34,413 bases of DNA from an uncultured Clostridia bacterium (GCA_947169815.1 CAMVRG010000005.1:1-34413), one strand, 5' to 3'. Shown: positions 1 to 8,372, counted from the stretch's first letter. Program-made: numbers and translations. Notes: generated by a model not told the origin, from the sequence alone.

Positions 1-2226
1 ATCCATATCGTTAAGTCTCTTTTCAAGAGTTTTCAGCATACGTCTTGCAATTTCCTTAATATCGTCCTTATCGAGCTGGCTGAATACGATAATCTCGTCA
101 AGACGGTTAAGAAATTCGGGCTTGAAGGTACGCTTCAAATCGCCCATTACAAGCTCCTCGATAGTCTTGTTTTCGTCGCTTTCGGAGCCGAAGCCGAGAG
201 ACTGTCTCTGTTCGGTAATCTTATTTGCGCCGACGTTCGAGGTCATAATGATAATTGCGTTTTTAAAGGATACCTGTCTTCCCTGAGAGTCGGTAAGCAC
301 GCCGTCCTCGAGAATCTGAAGAAGCATATTGAACACGTCGGGGTGAGCCTTTTCAATCTCGTCAAAAAGAACTACGCTGTACGGCTTTCTTCTGATTTTC
401 TCGGTAAGCTGTCCGCCCTCGTCGAAGCCGACGTAGCCCGGGGGCGAGCCTATGAGCTTAGATACGGTATGCTTTTCCATATACTCGCTCATATCTAGCT
501 TGATAATTGCGTTCTCGTCGCCGAACATTGCCTCGGCAAGCGTTTTGCAAAGCTCGGTTTTACCTACGCCCGTAGGACCGAGGAAGATGAAAGAGCCGAT
601 AGGTCTGTTCGGATTTTTAAGTCCTACCCTTCCCCTTCTTATCGCCTTTGCAATCGAGCTTACCGCCTTATCCTGACCGACGATTCTCTTATGAAGGATT
701 TCCTCCATATTGAGAAGGCGCTCGCTCTCCTCCTTTGAAAGCTCGGTTACGGGGATTCCCGTCCAGTTAGATACAACGTCGGCAATCTCGTCGGTTGTAA
801 CCGATTTAACCTCGTGTGAGGCTACGTTCTTCCACTTATCCTTTTCGCCTGAAAGAAGCTCCTTTAGTTTGTTCTGCTTATCGCGGAGTTTCGCCGCGTT
901 TTCATAGTCCTGAGAGGTAATTGCGCTCTGCTTTTCCTGCTCAAGGCGTTTGATTTCGCTTTCCATATCCCTTAAATTCTGCGGAAGCGTCTGGGCGTTA
1001 AGCCTTACAACGGACGCAGCCTCGTCAATAAGGTCGATAGCCTTATCGGGAAGGAAACGGTCTGCGATATATCTTGCGGACATCTTAACCGCGTTTTCAA
1101 TAGCCTCGTCGGTAATTTTTACCTTATGGTGCGCCTCGTATCTGTCGCGGAGTCCCTTGAGGATTTCAACTGTTTCTTCCTCGGTGGGCTCGCCTACGGT
1201 TACAGGCTGAAAACGTCTTTCAAGCGCGGCGTCCTTTTCGATATTTTTTCTGTATTCGTCGATAGTAGTTGCGCCGATTACCTGAATTTCGCCTCTCGCG
1301 AGCGAGGGCTTTAAGATATTTGCGGCGTCAACCGCGCCCTCGGCGGCGCCTGCGCCCATTATAGTATGAACCTCGTCGATAAAAAGGATTACATCCTTCG
1401 CCTCGCGCACCTCGTCCATCGCCTTTTTGATACGCTCCTCAAAGTCGCCTCTGTACTTGGTACCCGCAACCATTGAGGTAAGGTCGAGGGCTACGATTTT
1501 CTTTCCCCTTAAAAGCTCGGGAACCTCGTCCTGTACTATTTTCAGCGCAAGTCCCTCTGCGATTGCGGTTTTACCTACGCCGGGCTCGCCGATAAGGCAG
1601 GGGTTGTTTTTATTTCGTCGGGAAAGAATCTGAACTACCCTTTTTATCTCGGTTTCACGTCCGATAACGGGGTCGATTTTTCCCTCGCGCGCAAGGTCGG
1701 TAAGGTTCTTTCCGAACTCGTCGAGAGTCGGGGTTTTACTCTTTGATTTCTTACCCGTTCTGCCGTCGCGCGAGCGCTCGATATCTCTTTCGCTCATCGT
1801 TCCTGCAAGCTCCTCAACAAGCTCTCTTTCGTTAATTCCGAGCTCATTTAAGAACTTAACTGCATACGAATCGCTCTCGTTAATAAGAGCTATTAAAATA
1901 TGCTCGGTTGATACGAAGGAATGGCGCATACTTCTCGCTACCTGGAACGACATTTCAAGAATACGCTTTGAGCGCGGGGTAAAGTCGTCGGGGGTAAGCT
2001 TAGTAGGATTGCCCGTTCCTATTTCTGTTCTGATAAGGCTTTCAACCGCCTCGGTATCGGCGCCCATATCGTTTAATACGCCTGCCGCCGTACCGCTGCC
2101 CTCTTTAAGGATACCGACTAAGATATGCTCAGAGCCGATATAGTTATGTCCGTAATTTTCCGCCGCTTTTATTGCGAGGTTAAGCACCTCGTTAGCTTTC
2201 TGTGTAAAAGAGTTAAACTTATACAT
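1..2226 (-). CDS. clpC: ClpC AAA+ unfoldase (3' end cut by window edge)
   Basis: Hsp100 ATPase that unfolds substrates and feeds them to ClpP in the cytoplasm. Translating the minus strand from the ATG at 2226 gives 742 residues with no stop before the window edge; roughly the last 70 residues of the usual 810 are missing. In order: two N-terminal Clp_N repeats (GSEHIL near residue 33 and a matching STEHIL repeat), AAA-1 with Walker A GEPGVGKT and FIDEVH, a middle domain with a UVR-like stretch ([13 protein letters not shown]), then AAA-2 with GPTGVGKT and [13 protein letters not shown]. The MEEIL and [17 protein letters not shown] segments are typical of ClpC. The start is preceded by AGGAGTG. 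It is the last visible gene of the ctsR operon, 43 bases after mcsB. The N-domain glutamates known from B. subtilis ClpC to contact phosphoarginine are present, which matters because the upstream McsB looks catalytically dead. Confidence 0.96.
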   Translation of the reverse strand, partial: MYKFNSFTQKANEVLNLAIKAAENYGHNYIGSEHILVGILKEGSGTAAGVLNDMGADTEAVESLIRTEIGTGNPTKLTPDDFTPRSKRILEMSFQVARSMRHSFVSTEHILIALINESDSYAVKFLNELGINERELVEELAGTMSERDIERSRDGRTGKKSKSKTPTLDEFGKNLTDLAREGKIDPVIGRETEIKRVVQILSRRNKNNPCLIGEPGVGKTAIAEGLALKIVQDEVPELLRGKKIVALDLTSMVAGTKYRGDFEERIKKAMDEVREAKDVILFIDEVHTIMGAGAAEGAVDAANILKPSLARGEIQVIGATTIDEYRKNIEKDAALERRFQPVTVGEPTEEETVEILKGLRDRYEAHHKVKITDEAIENAVKMSARYIADRFLPDKAIDLIDEAASVVRLNAQTLPQNLRDMESEIKRLEQEKQSAITSQDYENAAKLRDKQNKLKELLSGEKDKWKNVASHEVKSVTTDEIADVVSNWTGIPVTELSKEESERLLNMEEILHKRIVGQDKAVSSIAKAIRRGRVGLKNPNRPIGSFIFLGPTGVGKTELCKTLAEAMFGDENAIIKLDMSEYMEKHTVSKLIGSPPGYVGFDEGGQLTEKIRRKPYSVVLFDEIEKAHPDVFNMLLQILEDGVLTDSQGRQVSFKNAIIIMTSNVGANKITEQRQSLGFGSESDENKTIEELVMGDLKRTFKPEFLNRLDEIIVFSQLDKDDIKEIARRMLKTLEKRLNDMD

Positions 2227-2245
2227 TACTATCACTCCTATTCAT

Positions 2246-2268
2246 ACAGAGTGATTCTGTCACTCTGT
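2246..2268 (-). other. Hairpin in the mcsB-clpC gap
   Basis: A perfect 9-bp inverted repeat (ACAGAGTGA / TCACTCTGT, 5-base loop) lies between the mcsB stop and the clpC ribosome binding site. No T-run follows in the direction of transcription, so it is not a standard terminator. It could be an RNA processing or stability site that sets clpC level relative to mcsB; this is inference. Confidence 0.5.
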
Positions 2269-2269
2269 G

Positions 2270-3271
2270 TTATTTCAGTTTGTTTCGCACTACCTCCGCC
2301 CTCGCTTTGGCGCAGGTTGTTTCGTCAAGCTCCTTTTTAGCGTAGGCGATAATTGAAGCGTCAAGAAGATTGTACATAAAATCGCCTATTGTTTTATAGT
2401 CAATATCAAGGATTTCAAGAGCTGCGCCGAGTCTGAGCAGAGAAAGGAAATTGAGAAATTCCTTCTTTTCAAGCTTTCTCGCCGTCTTCATTATGCCCAG
2501 AGTACGCCAGATTTTATCCTGAAAATCGAAATCTTCTTTAAGCTCCTCTCTCGCCTCGCGCTCCTGTTCAATAATTCTGTCGCAGATTGAGGAGAGGTTT
2601 TCGATTGCGCTCTTTTCGCTTATTCCGAGGCTTACGCCGTTTGAGAGGATATAGATATCCCCCGCCGCGCCCTTATACATTTCGCGAAGCGTTAAGCCGA
2701 GCCTTCCGACCATAGCGGAAATTCTGAATATAGCGCCCTCTCTTGTAAGGGCGGGAAGATGAAGAACGAGCGACGCCTTCATTCCCGTTCCGAGGTCTGC
2801 GGGCGAGGAGGTAAGAAAGCCGAGCTTTTCGCTGAACGCGAGCTTAAACGAGATTATGAAAAGGTCGTCAAGCGCGTCGGCTTTTTTATACGCCTCGTCA
2901 AGACTCTGTCCCGCCGAAAAGACGGTAATTTTTATATGGTCGCTTTCGCAGAGCATAACCGATACGTCCTCGCTCTTTGAGAGCAGGAAAGAGCTTTTCG
3001 CCTTGTTTCTCAGAAATTCTTTGCTTATAAGCTGTTTTTCAGCATATGAAGCCGCCTCGGCGTTCGATACCTCTGCAAGGTTAATTACGTCGTACTCGTT
3101 AGCGAGGGGCGAGCTCTTAACCGTTGCGTATATCTTTTTAGTTACGTTCTTTCTTATATCGTCGCTCATTCTCGGAGGAAACGGAGAATCAGCAAGATTT
3201 CTTGCAAGCTTTATTTCGGAATACAGTACTACGTCGCTGTTTTTTCCTTCTCCCTGATACCATACGCTCAT
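2270..3271 (-). CDS. mcsB: McsB-like protein, apparently catalytically inactive
   Basis: Homologue of the protein-arginine kinase that marks proteins for ClpCP and inactivates CtsR. The 333 residues keep the family framework: LARN near 22-25, SEDVSVML near 100-107, GFLTSSP near 151-157, LGTGM near 160-164, IIEQEREARE in the C-terminal half. The active site is not kept. The SSRIR phosphate-binding motif of B. subtilis McsB reads YSEIK (E19, K21 for two arginines). NEEDHIR reads CESDHIK, so the catalytic second glutamate is S110. The reactive cysteine of TSCP is S156. The arginine after GTG is K165. The RGxYGEGSE loop is shortened to REMYKGAAG. The C-terminal RDxxRA phosphoarginine-sensing motif is also absent. 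The reading frame is intact, with a stop only 2 bases from mcsA, so this is not decay by frameshift. It is best read as a pseudokinase or adaptor; the family assignment is sure, the loss of activity is inference. Confidence 0.9.
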   Translation of the reverse strand: MSVWYQGEGKNSDVVLYSEIKLARNLADSPFPPRMSDDIRKNVTKKIYATVKSSPLANEYDVINLAEVSNAEAASYAEKQLISKEFLRNKAKSSFLLSKSEDVSVMLCESDHIKITVFSAGQSLDEAYKKADALDDLFIISFKLAFSEKLGFLTSSPADLGTGMKASLVLHLPALTREGAIFRISAMVGRLGLTLREMYKGAAGDIYILSNGVSLGISEKSAIENLSSICDRIIEQEREAREELKEDFDFQDKIWRTLGIMKTARKLEKKEFLNFLSLLRLGAALEILDIDYKTIGDFMYNLLDASIIAYAKKELDETTCAKARAEVVRNKLK

Positions 3272-3273
3272 CT

Positions 3274-3807
3274 TTACTTTTCCTCCCCGTCAAGTGACTT
3301 GATTTTATCTCTTATTACCGCCGCGTCCTCGAAGCGCTGCTCCTGAATCGCCTTTTTAAGCTCAGCTTTAAGGGACTGAGCAGTATCGGGCTTTTCGGTT
3401 TTTTCGGTTGTTTCTTCCTTTTCGGTCTCGGGCTCCTCGGTATAGCTTATCGTCTTTCCGACGTGCTTTGTTCTTCCGTGAAGCTGCTCAATACTCGAAG
3501 CAAGCCTGTCTTCAAAGCGGTCGTAACAATGAGCACAGCCGAGAGAGCCGCTGTTTACTATATCGTTCCACGAGGAGCCGCAGTAGGTACAGCGGTCTAT
3601 TCCCGTAAGCGTATTGAACGCCTTCGCTCCCGAGGAGAGGAGGTTTGAAAACAGAGAGTCAGCCGAAAACGGCTCAAAGCTAAATTCCTCCATTACGCCA
3701 AGCTCTCTTGCACACTCTTCGCAAAGGTGCATTTCCTCTTTCTTTCCGTTAATTATTCGCTTAATGTGGGTGTTAGCCTCACGTTCATTACAATGCGTGC
3801 ATTTCAT
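3274..3807 (-). CDS. mcsA: McsA, zinc-binding activator of McsB
   Basis: Cysteine-rich partner that activates McsB and modulates CtsR in Firmicutes. The preferred start is the internal ATG at 3807, which has GGGAG upstream and gives 177 residues. A longer frame to 3837 would run over the ctsR stop. Visible: CTHCNE at the N-terminus and CEEC near residue 28 (first zinc site), CTYC and CAHC in the middle (second site), an acidic Thr/Glu-rich linker, and a C-terminal UVR motif (EQRFEDAAVIRDKIKSL). All four CxxC pairs are intact, in contrast to the degenerate mcsB product made from the same transcript. Confidence 0.94.
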   Translation of the reverse strand: MKCTHCNEREANTHIKRIINGKKEEMHLCEECARELGVMEEFSFEPFSADSLFSNLLSSGAKAFNTLTGIDRCTYCGSSWNDIVNSGSLGCAHCYDRFEDRLASSIEQLHGRTKHVGKTISYTEEPETEKEETTEKTEKPDTAQSLKAELKKAIQEQRFEDAAVIRDKIKSLDGEEK

Positions 3808-3820
3808 AGTAATCACTCCC

Positions 3821-4270
3821 TTAGTTAATATATGCAATAAGCATTTTCTTTAAAAGTATTGCCCTTATTCTTTTCGACTCTTCAAAATCAAGCGATTTGA
3901 AATTAGCCTCGGCAAGCACGGAAAGCATAATCTTAGCCGCCTTATCGTCGATAACGTGCTGATAATTAAGGTTATAGATATGCGCCCTCGCTGTTCTTTC
4001 GTCTATCGAATCGCCGATTGAATTTATAAGACTCATAAGCGCGTTATCCTTGCTCTCGGCACGGGTAATAAGTATGTATCCGCCGCCGCCTCTTCGGCTC
4101 TCGATTCGGTAACCCGCCTCGGGCGTAAAGCGCGAGGTAATTACGTAGTTAATCTGGCTCGGAACGCAGCCGAGTCTGTTAGCAAGGTCATTTCGCTGAA
4201 TCTGAACGGTTGAGGTACCGTCGTCGAACATATCAAGAATCATATCGGCAATTAAGTCGCTCATCTTCAT
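3821..4270 (-). CDS. ctsR: CtsR, heat-shock repressor
   Basis: Winged-helix repressor of class III heat-shock genes. The 149-residue product has the N-terminal helix-turn-helix (QRNDLANRLGCVPSQINYVITSR) and the glycine-rich wing RRGGGGY that acts as thermosensor and carries the arginine phosphorylated by McsB in Bacillus. The C-terminal dimerisation half (LNYQHVIDDKAAKIML) follows. First gene of the operon; mcsA begins 13 bases downstream. Its promoter contains a CtsR box, so it is autoregulated. A second in-frame ATG two codons in (MKMS) is possible. Confidence 0.95.
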   Translation of the reverse strand: MKMSDLIADMILDMFDDGTSTVQIQRNDLANRLGCVPSQINYVITSRFTPEAGYRIESRRGGGGYILITRAESKDNALMSLINSIGDSIDERTARAHIYNLNYQHVIDDKAAKIMLSVLAEANFKSLDFEESKRIRAILLKKMLIAYIN

Positions 4271-4348
4271 TTTTTAATCATCTTCTCTCTTTTCAGATTA
4301 CAGGTCAAAAGTCTTATTTGATTTTGACTTTCTTTAACCTTCGAGTAT

Positions 4349-4378
4349 GTTATAACACAAAGGTCAAGAAAAGTCAAG
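4349..4378 (-). promoter_or_regulatory. ctsR promoter overlapped by CtsR box
   Basis: On the minus strand, TTGACT (4377-4372), a 17-base spacer and TATAAC (4354-4349) form a good SigA-type promoter. On the plus strand the same region reads GGTCAAG-AAA-AGTCAAG (4362-4378), matching the CtsR consensus of two RGTCAAA heptads three bases apart. The box covers the -35, so repressor binding would exclude polymerase. A further single heptad, GGTCAAA at 4303-4309, lies downstream in the leader. Confidence 0.85.
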
Positions 4379-4423
4379 AGTTTTTTTCAAAAAAAATACG
4401 ACCAAATTTTTCACATAAAAAAA

Positions 4424-4448
4424 GAAGGGATAATTCCCTTCTTTTAAA
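4424..4448 (-). terminator. Rho-independent terminator of the ireB operon
   Basis: GAAGGGA (4424-4430), loop TAAT, TCCCTTC (4435-4441), flanked by an A-run on one side and a T-run on the other. Read on the minus strand it follows the stop of the small basic protein and is trailed by U residues. It isolates the ireB transcript from the ctsR promoter just beyond. Confidence 0.85.
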
Positions 4449-4454
4449 AACATA

Positions 4455-4841
4455 TTAACCTTTTTTAAGCTGACGCTCGAGCCACGCCTCGCCGAGATCA
4501 AGGGCTGTGAAAAGTCCCTTCTTTTCGCTCTTTTTAATAATTCTGTCTTTGGGCGAAAGGCTTTCGTCGGTTGAGATAAGCTGAACCTGGACGTCGTCGG
4601 CAATCTTTTCGCCGTTAACTTCGACCTCGCTTTTAACGGTAAGGCAAACTACGTAAGGCTCGTTTAAATCGCCGTAGTAAAGAGTATTTTTTGAGCGTAC
4701 AAGCGGTTTGCCCTTATATTCGGGGAATTCAGCCTCGTTCTTAGTCCCAGCCTTTTCCGCCTTAGGCGCAGCCTTTTTAGCGGGCTTTTCGTCCTTTTTA
4801 GCCGCGGTCTTTTTAGGCGCGGTCTTTTTTTCTTCTGCCAT
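4455..4841 (-). CDS. Unrecognised small basic protein, IreB neighbour
   Basis: 128 residues, not recognised. The first 35 or so are almost only Lys, Ala, Glu and Pro (AAKKDEKPAKKAAPKAEKAG) and look disordered, like the tails of DNA- or RNA-binding proteins. The remaining roughly 85 residues look folded: alternating beta segments (LYYGDLNEPYVVCLTVKSEV, DVQVQLIST) and a C-terminal helix (AWLERQLKKG). No signal peptide or membrane span. A strong GGGAGG site precedes the ATG, and the gene starts 18 bases after ireB, so the two are cotranscribed. In many Firmicutes ireB is followed by ruvX and a DUF1292 gene; this protein is neither. Confidence 0.8.
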   Translation of the reverse strand: MAEEKKTAPKKTAAKKDEKPAKKAAPKAEKAGTKNEAEFPEYKGKPLVRSKNTLYYGDLNEPYVVCLTVKSEVEVNGEKIADDVQVQLISTDESLSPKDRIIKKSEKKGLFTALDLGEAWLERQLKKG

Positions 4842-4859
4842 AATAAAGTCCTCCCTGTT

Positions 4860-5102
4860 TTATCCTAAATAGGACTTTACCATTTCCGCAAGAAGCTCGT
4901 CGCGGTCAATCTTTCTTATAAGACTTCTCGCGTTTTTATGAGTTGTAATATAAGTCGGGTCCTCCGAAAGAATGTAACCTACTATCTGATTAATCGGATT
5001 ATAGCCCTTTTCCTGTAAAGCGTCAAAAACCTCAGTGAGAGTTTCCTTCATAATATCTTCGTTTTCGCCGCCTATTTTAAAGGTCATAGTCTTGCCTGTC
5101 AT
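4860..5102 (-). CDS. ireB: IreB family regulatory protein (UPF0297)
   Basis: Small cytoplasmic protein of 80 residues; in Enterococcus IreB is phosphorylated by the PASTA kinase IreK and affects cephalosporin resistance. The family signature is clear: [19 protein letters not shown] followed by [18 protein letters not shown] and a final YLG. Threonines at positions 2, 5 and 7 are candidate phosphorylation sites, as the Enterococcus sites are also N-terminal. Strong RBS (AGGAGGTGA) upstream. It leads a two-gene operon. Confidence 0.93.
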   Translation of the reverse strand: MTGKTMTFKIGGENEDIMKETLTEVFDALQEKGYNPINQIVGYILSEDPTYITTHKNARSLIRKIDRDELLAEMVKSYLG

Positions 5103-5162
5103 AGTAAAGTCACCTCCTGATTTAGTAATAATACTTTGCTATGAATATATTTATACCAATAC

Positions 5163-5191
5163 ATTATAAACAAAAATCAAATAAAATACAA
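5163..5191 (-). promoter_or_regulatory. ireB promoter
   Basis: Minus strand TTGTAT (5191-5186), 17-base spacer, TATAAT (5168-5163), about 60 bases upstream of the ireB start. Confidence 0.7.
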
Positions 5192-5267
5192 TAGTTTTTT
5201 AAAGAATTTTTGTATAAAAATATCAATTCCCCCTTACTATATATATTTATCTCATTAAATAATATGC

Positions 5268-5296
5268 TTGTTGAAATATTCACTTTATGGTATAAT
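5268..5296 (+). promoter_or_regulatory. Promoter of the tandem membrane-protein genes
   Basis: TTGTTG (5268-5273), 17-base spacer, extended -10 TGGTATAAT with the hexamer at 5291-5296. It lies downstream of the longest possible start of the following frame (5210), which decides for the ATG at 5330. Confidence 0.75.
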
Positions 5297-5329
5297 GATT
5301 TTAATCTTAATAATTCCGGAGAAAAAAAT

Positions 5330-6841
5330 ATGGATAATTTAAGGAAAATTAATATAAACGATATGCCGCGGGCATTCAAGTTTTTTCTTGCGCTTTTACC
5401 CGCGCTCGGTCTCTTTCTTATTAAATCAACTCTTGATAACGATTTTTATTTTCTTTATCCTACGGGACAGTATATAATTGAAAACGGCTTCCCCGTAAAG
5501 GATTTTCTTTCTATGCATACAAATATGAATATTGTCGTTCAGCAGTGGCTTACCGACGTAATATTCTATTTTATTTACTCCCGCCTCGGCGAAGTCGGAA
5601 TGCTCGCTTTCGTATTTATATGCTATGCGGCATTCTGTTTTGTTATGTATAAGCTGTTAATGCTTATTACGGAAAATCATTTCGTTTCCTGCTGCGTTGC
5701 GTTTTTTGCTGATATAGTAATGGCGGTAATGTTCATGGTAACAAGGCCGCAGTCAATGACCTTTATCCTGATAGCCCTTGAGCTTTACTGCCTTGAAAAA
5801 TACGTAAAAACAAAGAGCGTAAAGCCGCTTTTCGTTTTACCGTTTATCTCGCTTTTAATCATAAACCTTCACTGTTCAATGTGGCTTATGATATTCGTTT
5901 TCGCGCTTCCGTACGTTGCAGCGGCGCTTCCGTTTAAGTTTAAGAAAATAAAACAGGAACCCTGCTGTAATATCGTACCACTTTTAATCTGCGGCGCGGT
6001 ATGCTTTGCGCTCGGCTTCGCTAACCCGTACGGGCTCAAGGCTATAACCTATATATTCTCGTCATTCGGGATTAAGGATTTCAATTCAAATATAGTTGAA
6101 ATGCTTCCTCCGAGTATGAGCTCAAGCACGGGAAAGATATATTTTGCTCTGCTTTTTGTAATGCTTGCGTTAATAATAGGGCTCAGAAAAAATAATTATA
6201 CAACTCGCTTTGTTCTTCTTTTTGCGGGAACGGCGCTGCTCGGCTTACTTAACGTAAAATCAATTTCATACTTTATTATCGGCTGCTCGGCGGCGTTTGC
6301 ATATTATCTTAAGGATTGCACCTTTAGTCTGAATATAACTCAGGGAAAAAGAACCGCGAAGGATAAGCGCAGACTTGCGGTTATAGTTTTGATTTTTGCG
6401 GTATTTATTGCGGGAGTTTGCGTGTACTCTGCTCTGAACCCCGAGAAAACAGTTAATTACGAGAGTTCCGAGGAAGCTGACGCTTACGGGGATATGGATA
6501 AAATCTGTGAAATCCTCGAAAAAGAAGAGGATGAAATAATTCTTTATACCGGCTTTAATTACGGTCAGTATATGGAATTCAAAGGCTATCACCCGTATAT
6601 TGACGGTCGCGCCGAGCTGTTTTTAGAGAAAAACAACGGCGATTTCGATTATTTCACCGAGCACATAAACACAAAATCGGGTGAAATATATTATAAAGAT
6701 TTTTTAAACAAGTATAATTTTAACTACATAATCATTGATAAGAATACCGAAAAGCTGCTCGAAAACGAGCTCAGTCACGACAGAGACTATGAGCTGGTTT
6801 ACGGTTCCGAAGCAACATCGCTGTATAAAACTAATAACTGA
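5330..6841 (+). CDS. GT-C-like polytopic membrane protein, copy A
   Basis: 503-residue integral membrane protein. The start at 5330 follows a GGAG site and is the first ATG after the promoter. Around ten hydrophobic segments occupy residues 15-365. The first outside loop has acidic residues (DNDFYFLYPTGQYIIENGFP) followed by VKDFLS and QQWLTDV. This resembles a family of bacterial GT-C-like proteins whose loop reads like DxDxWWHLxTG...PxxDxFS...WL. The soluble C-terminal part (ILYTGFNYGQYMEFKGYHPYI) continues into DGRAELF and ends in DKNTEKLL...YELVYGS, again as in those proteins. The likely role is transfer of a sugar from a lipid-phosphate donor at the outer face of the membrane; no activity can be assigned from sequence. 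It is paralogous to the next gene. Confidence 0.85.
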   Translation: MDNLRKININDMPRAFKFFLALLPALGLFLIKSTLDNDFYFLYPTGQYIIENGFPVKDFLSMHTNMNIVVQQWLTDVIFYFIYSRLGEVGMLAFVFICYAAFCFVMYKLLMLITENHFVSCCVAFFADIVMAVMFMVTRPQSMTFILIALELYCLEKYVKTKSVKPLFVLPFISLLIINLHCSMWLMIFVFALPYVAAALPFKFKKIKQEPCCNIVPLLICGAVCFALGFANPYGLKAITYIFSSFGIKDFNSNIVEMLPPSMSSSTGKIYFALLFVMLALIIGLRKNNYTTRFVLLFAGTALLGLLNVKSISYFIIGCSAAFAYYLKDCTFSLNITQGKRTAKDKRRLAVIVLIFAVFIAGVCVYSALNPEKTVNYESSEEADAYGDMDKICEILEKEEDEIILYTGFNYGQYMEFKGYHPYIDGRAELFLEKNNGDFDYFTEHINTKSGEIYYKDFLNKYNFNYIIIDKNTEKLLENELSHDRDYELVYGSEATSLYKTNN

Positions 6842-6854
6842 AACAGGAATTAAG

Positions 6855-8351
6855 ATGAATTCAAAAGAAAAAAAAAGCATCAATTCCGCACCAAAGGAAT
6901 TCAGGCATTTTTTACTGTTTTTACCTTTTTTGGGATTAACTCTGATAAACAAGTCGCTTGAAAACGATTTTTATTTTCTTTACCCGACGGGACAGTATAT
7001 AATTGAAAACGGCTTTCCCGTTAAAGATTTTCTCTCTATGCACAGTGAAATGAATATTGTCGTTCAGCAATGGTTTACCGACGTTCTCTTCTATCTCATT
7101 TATTCAAAACTCGGGAAGCTCGGTATGATAGCATTTGTAGTATTATGCTATATGGCGTTTTGCTGTCTTATTTACTTCCTTTTTTATCTTGTAAGCGGCA
7201 ATTTTTTTATTTCGGCAATATGTGCTTTTGTATCCGATACGGTTTCAGCGCAATTATTCTTTTCAACAAGACCGCAGATTATTACTTACATTCTTCTGAC
7301 ATTCGAATTAATCTTACTTGAAAAATTCGTTAAGACAAAAAACCAAAAGTATCTGATTGCCCTGCCTTTTATTTCACTTGCTTTAATTAACTGCCACGCA
7401 TCAATGTGGATATTGATGTTTATTTTTGCTGTTCCTTATGTTGCAGCGGCTCTTCCGATAAGAATTAAAGGATTCAGACAGGAGCCCTGCTGCAGACTGC
7501 TGCCTCTGATAATATGTGGTTCAGTTTGCTTTGCATTCGGGTTTATAAATCCATACGGTTACAAATCCGTTTTATATACTGTTAAAGCATTTGAAAACGC
7601 GGATGTTAATAAGTATATCGGCGAAATGCAGCCGGTAGACGCTTCGTCTCCGGCAGGAAAACTGTTTTTAATCGTCTTTTCGCTTATTATAATTACCCTT
7701 GTGTTTTTCAGAAGAAAATCGTTTTCCGCACGCTTTGTTTTGCTTTTTGCAGGCTGTTGCATTATGGCGTTTGTCAATATAAAATCCATAGCCTTTTTTA
7801 TGATAGGAGGTATGGCTGCGTTTTCCTATTTCTTAAAAGATGCTGAAATAAAAATAACTGTTGAAGAAGCAACGGAAAACAATAAGATTAAAAACAAAGC
7901 TGTAATACTTTTGCTTGCCGTCGTATTTATCGGTATCACGGCATATTCTTTCATCGCTGAGAATCAGGCTCAGACTGAAAATGAAGAACTGTACGCTGAC
8001 TTGAATAAAATAGTTGATATTCTTAATAATGAAAACAGGAATATTGTTTTGTACAGCGGTTTTGAAAACGGACCTTATCTTGAATTTCTTGGCTTTCACC
8101 CGTATATTGACTGCCGCGCCGAGCTTTTTATCAAAAACATTAACGGCTCCTATGACTATATCAGGGAGCACAACGACCTCCGCGAAGGGAGCATATACTA
8201 TAAGGATTTTTTAAACAAGTACAGTTTCAATTATTTGGTTATAGACCGAACCGAAACGTATTTTGACAACGACCTCAGCCGAGATAAAGATTATGAGCTG
8301 ATTTATCAGTCGGACTATAATAAGCTATACAGAGCAAAGAAGCAGGGATAA
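6855..8351 (+). CDS. GT-C-like polytopic membrane protein, copy B
   Basis: 498 residues, start ATG at 6855 after AGGA, 13 bases after copy A and surely on the same transcript. It aligns with copy A along its full length; for example FYFLYPTGQYIIENGFPV is identical, and YYKDFLNKY recurs near the end. The membrane topology is the same. Differences include END for DND in the first loop and DCRAEL for DGRAEL in the C-terminal domain. Codon choice is somewhat richer in A/T than in copy A. A tandem duplication followed by divergence is the simple explanation; the two may act as a pair or on different acceptors. Confidence 0.85.
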   Translation: MNSKEKKSINSAPKEFRHFLLFLPFLGLTLINKSLENDFYFLYPTGQYIIENGFPVKDFLSMHSEMNIVVQQWFTDVLFYLIYSKLGKLGMIAFVVLCYMAFCCLIYFLFYLVSGNFFISAICAFVSDTVSAQLFFSTRPQIITYILLTFELILLEKFVKTKNQKYLIALPFISLALINCHASMWILMFIFAVPYVAAALPIRIKGFRQEPCCRLLPLIICGSVCFAFGFINPYGYKSVLYTVKAFENADVNKYIGEMQPVDASSPAGKLFLIVFSLIIITLVFFRRKSFSARFVLLFAGCCIMAFVNIKSIAFFMIGGMAAFSYFLKDAEIKITVEEATENNKIKNKAVILLLAVVFIGITAYSFIAENQAQTENEELYADLNKIVDILNNENRNIVLYSGFENGPYLEFLGFHPYIDCRAELFIKNINGSYDYIREHNDLREGSIYYKDFLNKYSFNYLVIDRTETYFDNDLSRDKDYELIYQSDYNKLYRAKKQG

Positions 8352-8372
8352 CCCCCTGCTTCTTTCTCTTTT
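8339..8372 (+). terminator. Terminator of the GT-C-like pair
   Basis: GAAGCAGGG (8339-8347), 6-base loop containing the stop codon, CCCTGCTTC (8354-8362), then TTTCTCTTTTT. It overlaps the end of copy B and also lies at the end of the convergent flavoprotein gene. Confidence 0.88.

Noticed and set aside
452..1633. Several plus-strand frames across the clpC region
   Set aside because: The minus strand encodes a continuous ClpC with both Walker motifs; these frames are antisense shadows.
5210..5329. 40-codon upstream extension of the first GT-C-like gene
   Set aside because: The promoter at 5268-5296 lies inside it and the extension has no RBS; the ATG at 5330 does.
6735..6854. Upstream extension of the second GT-C-like gene
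   Set aside because: It overlaps the end of copy A in another frame, whereas homology with copy A begins after the ATG at 6855 with its own RBS.
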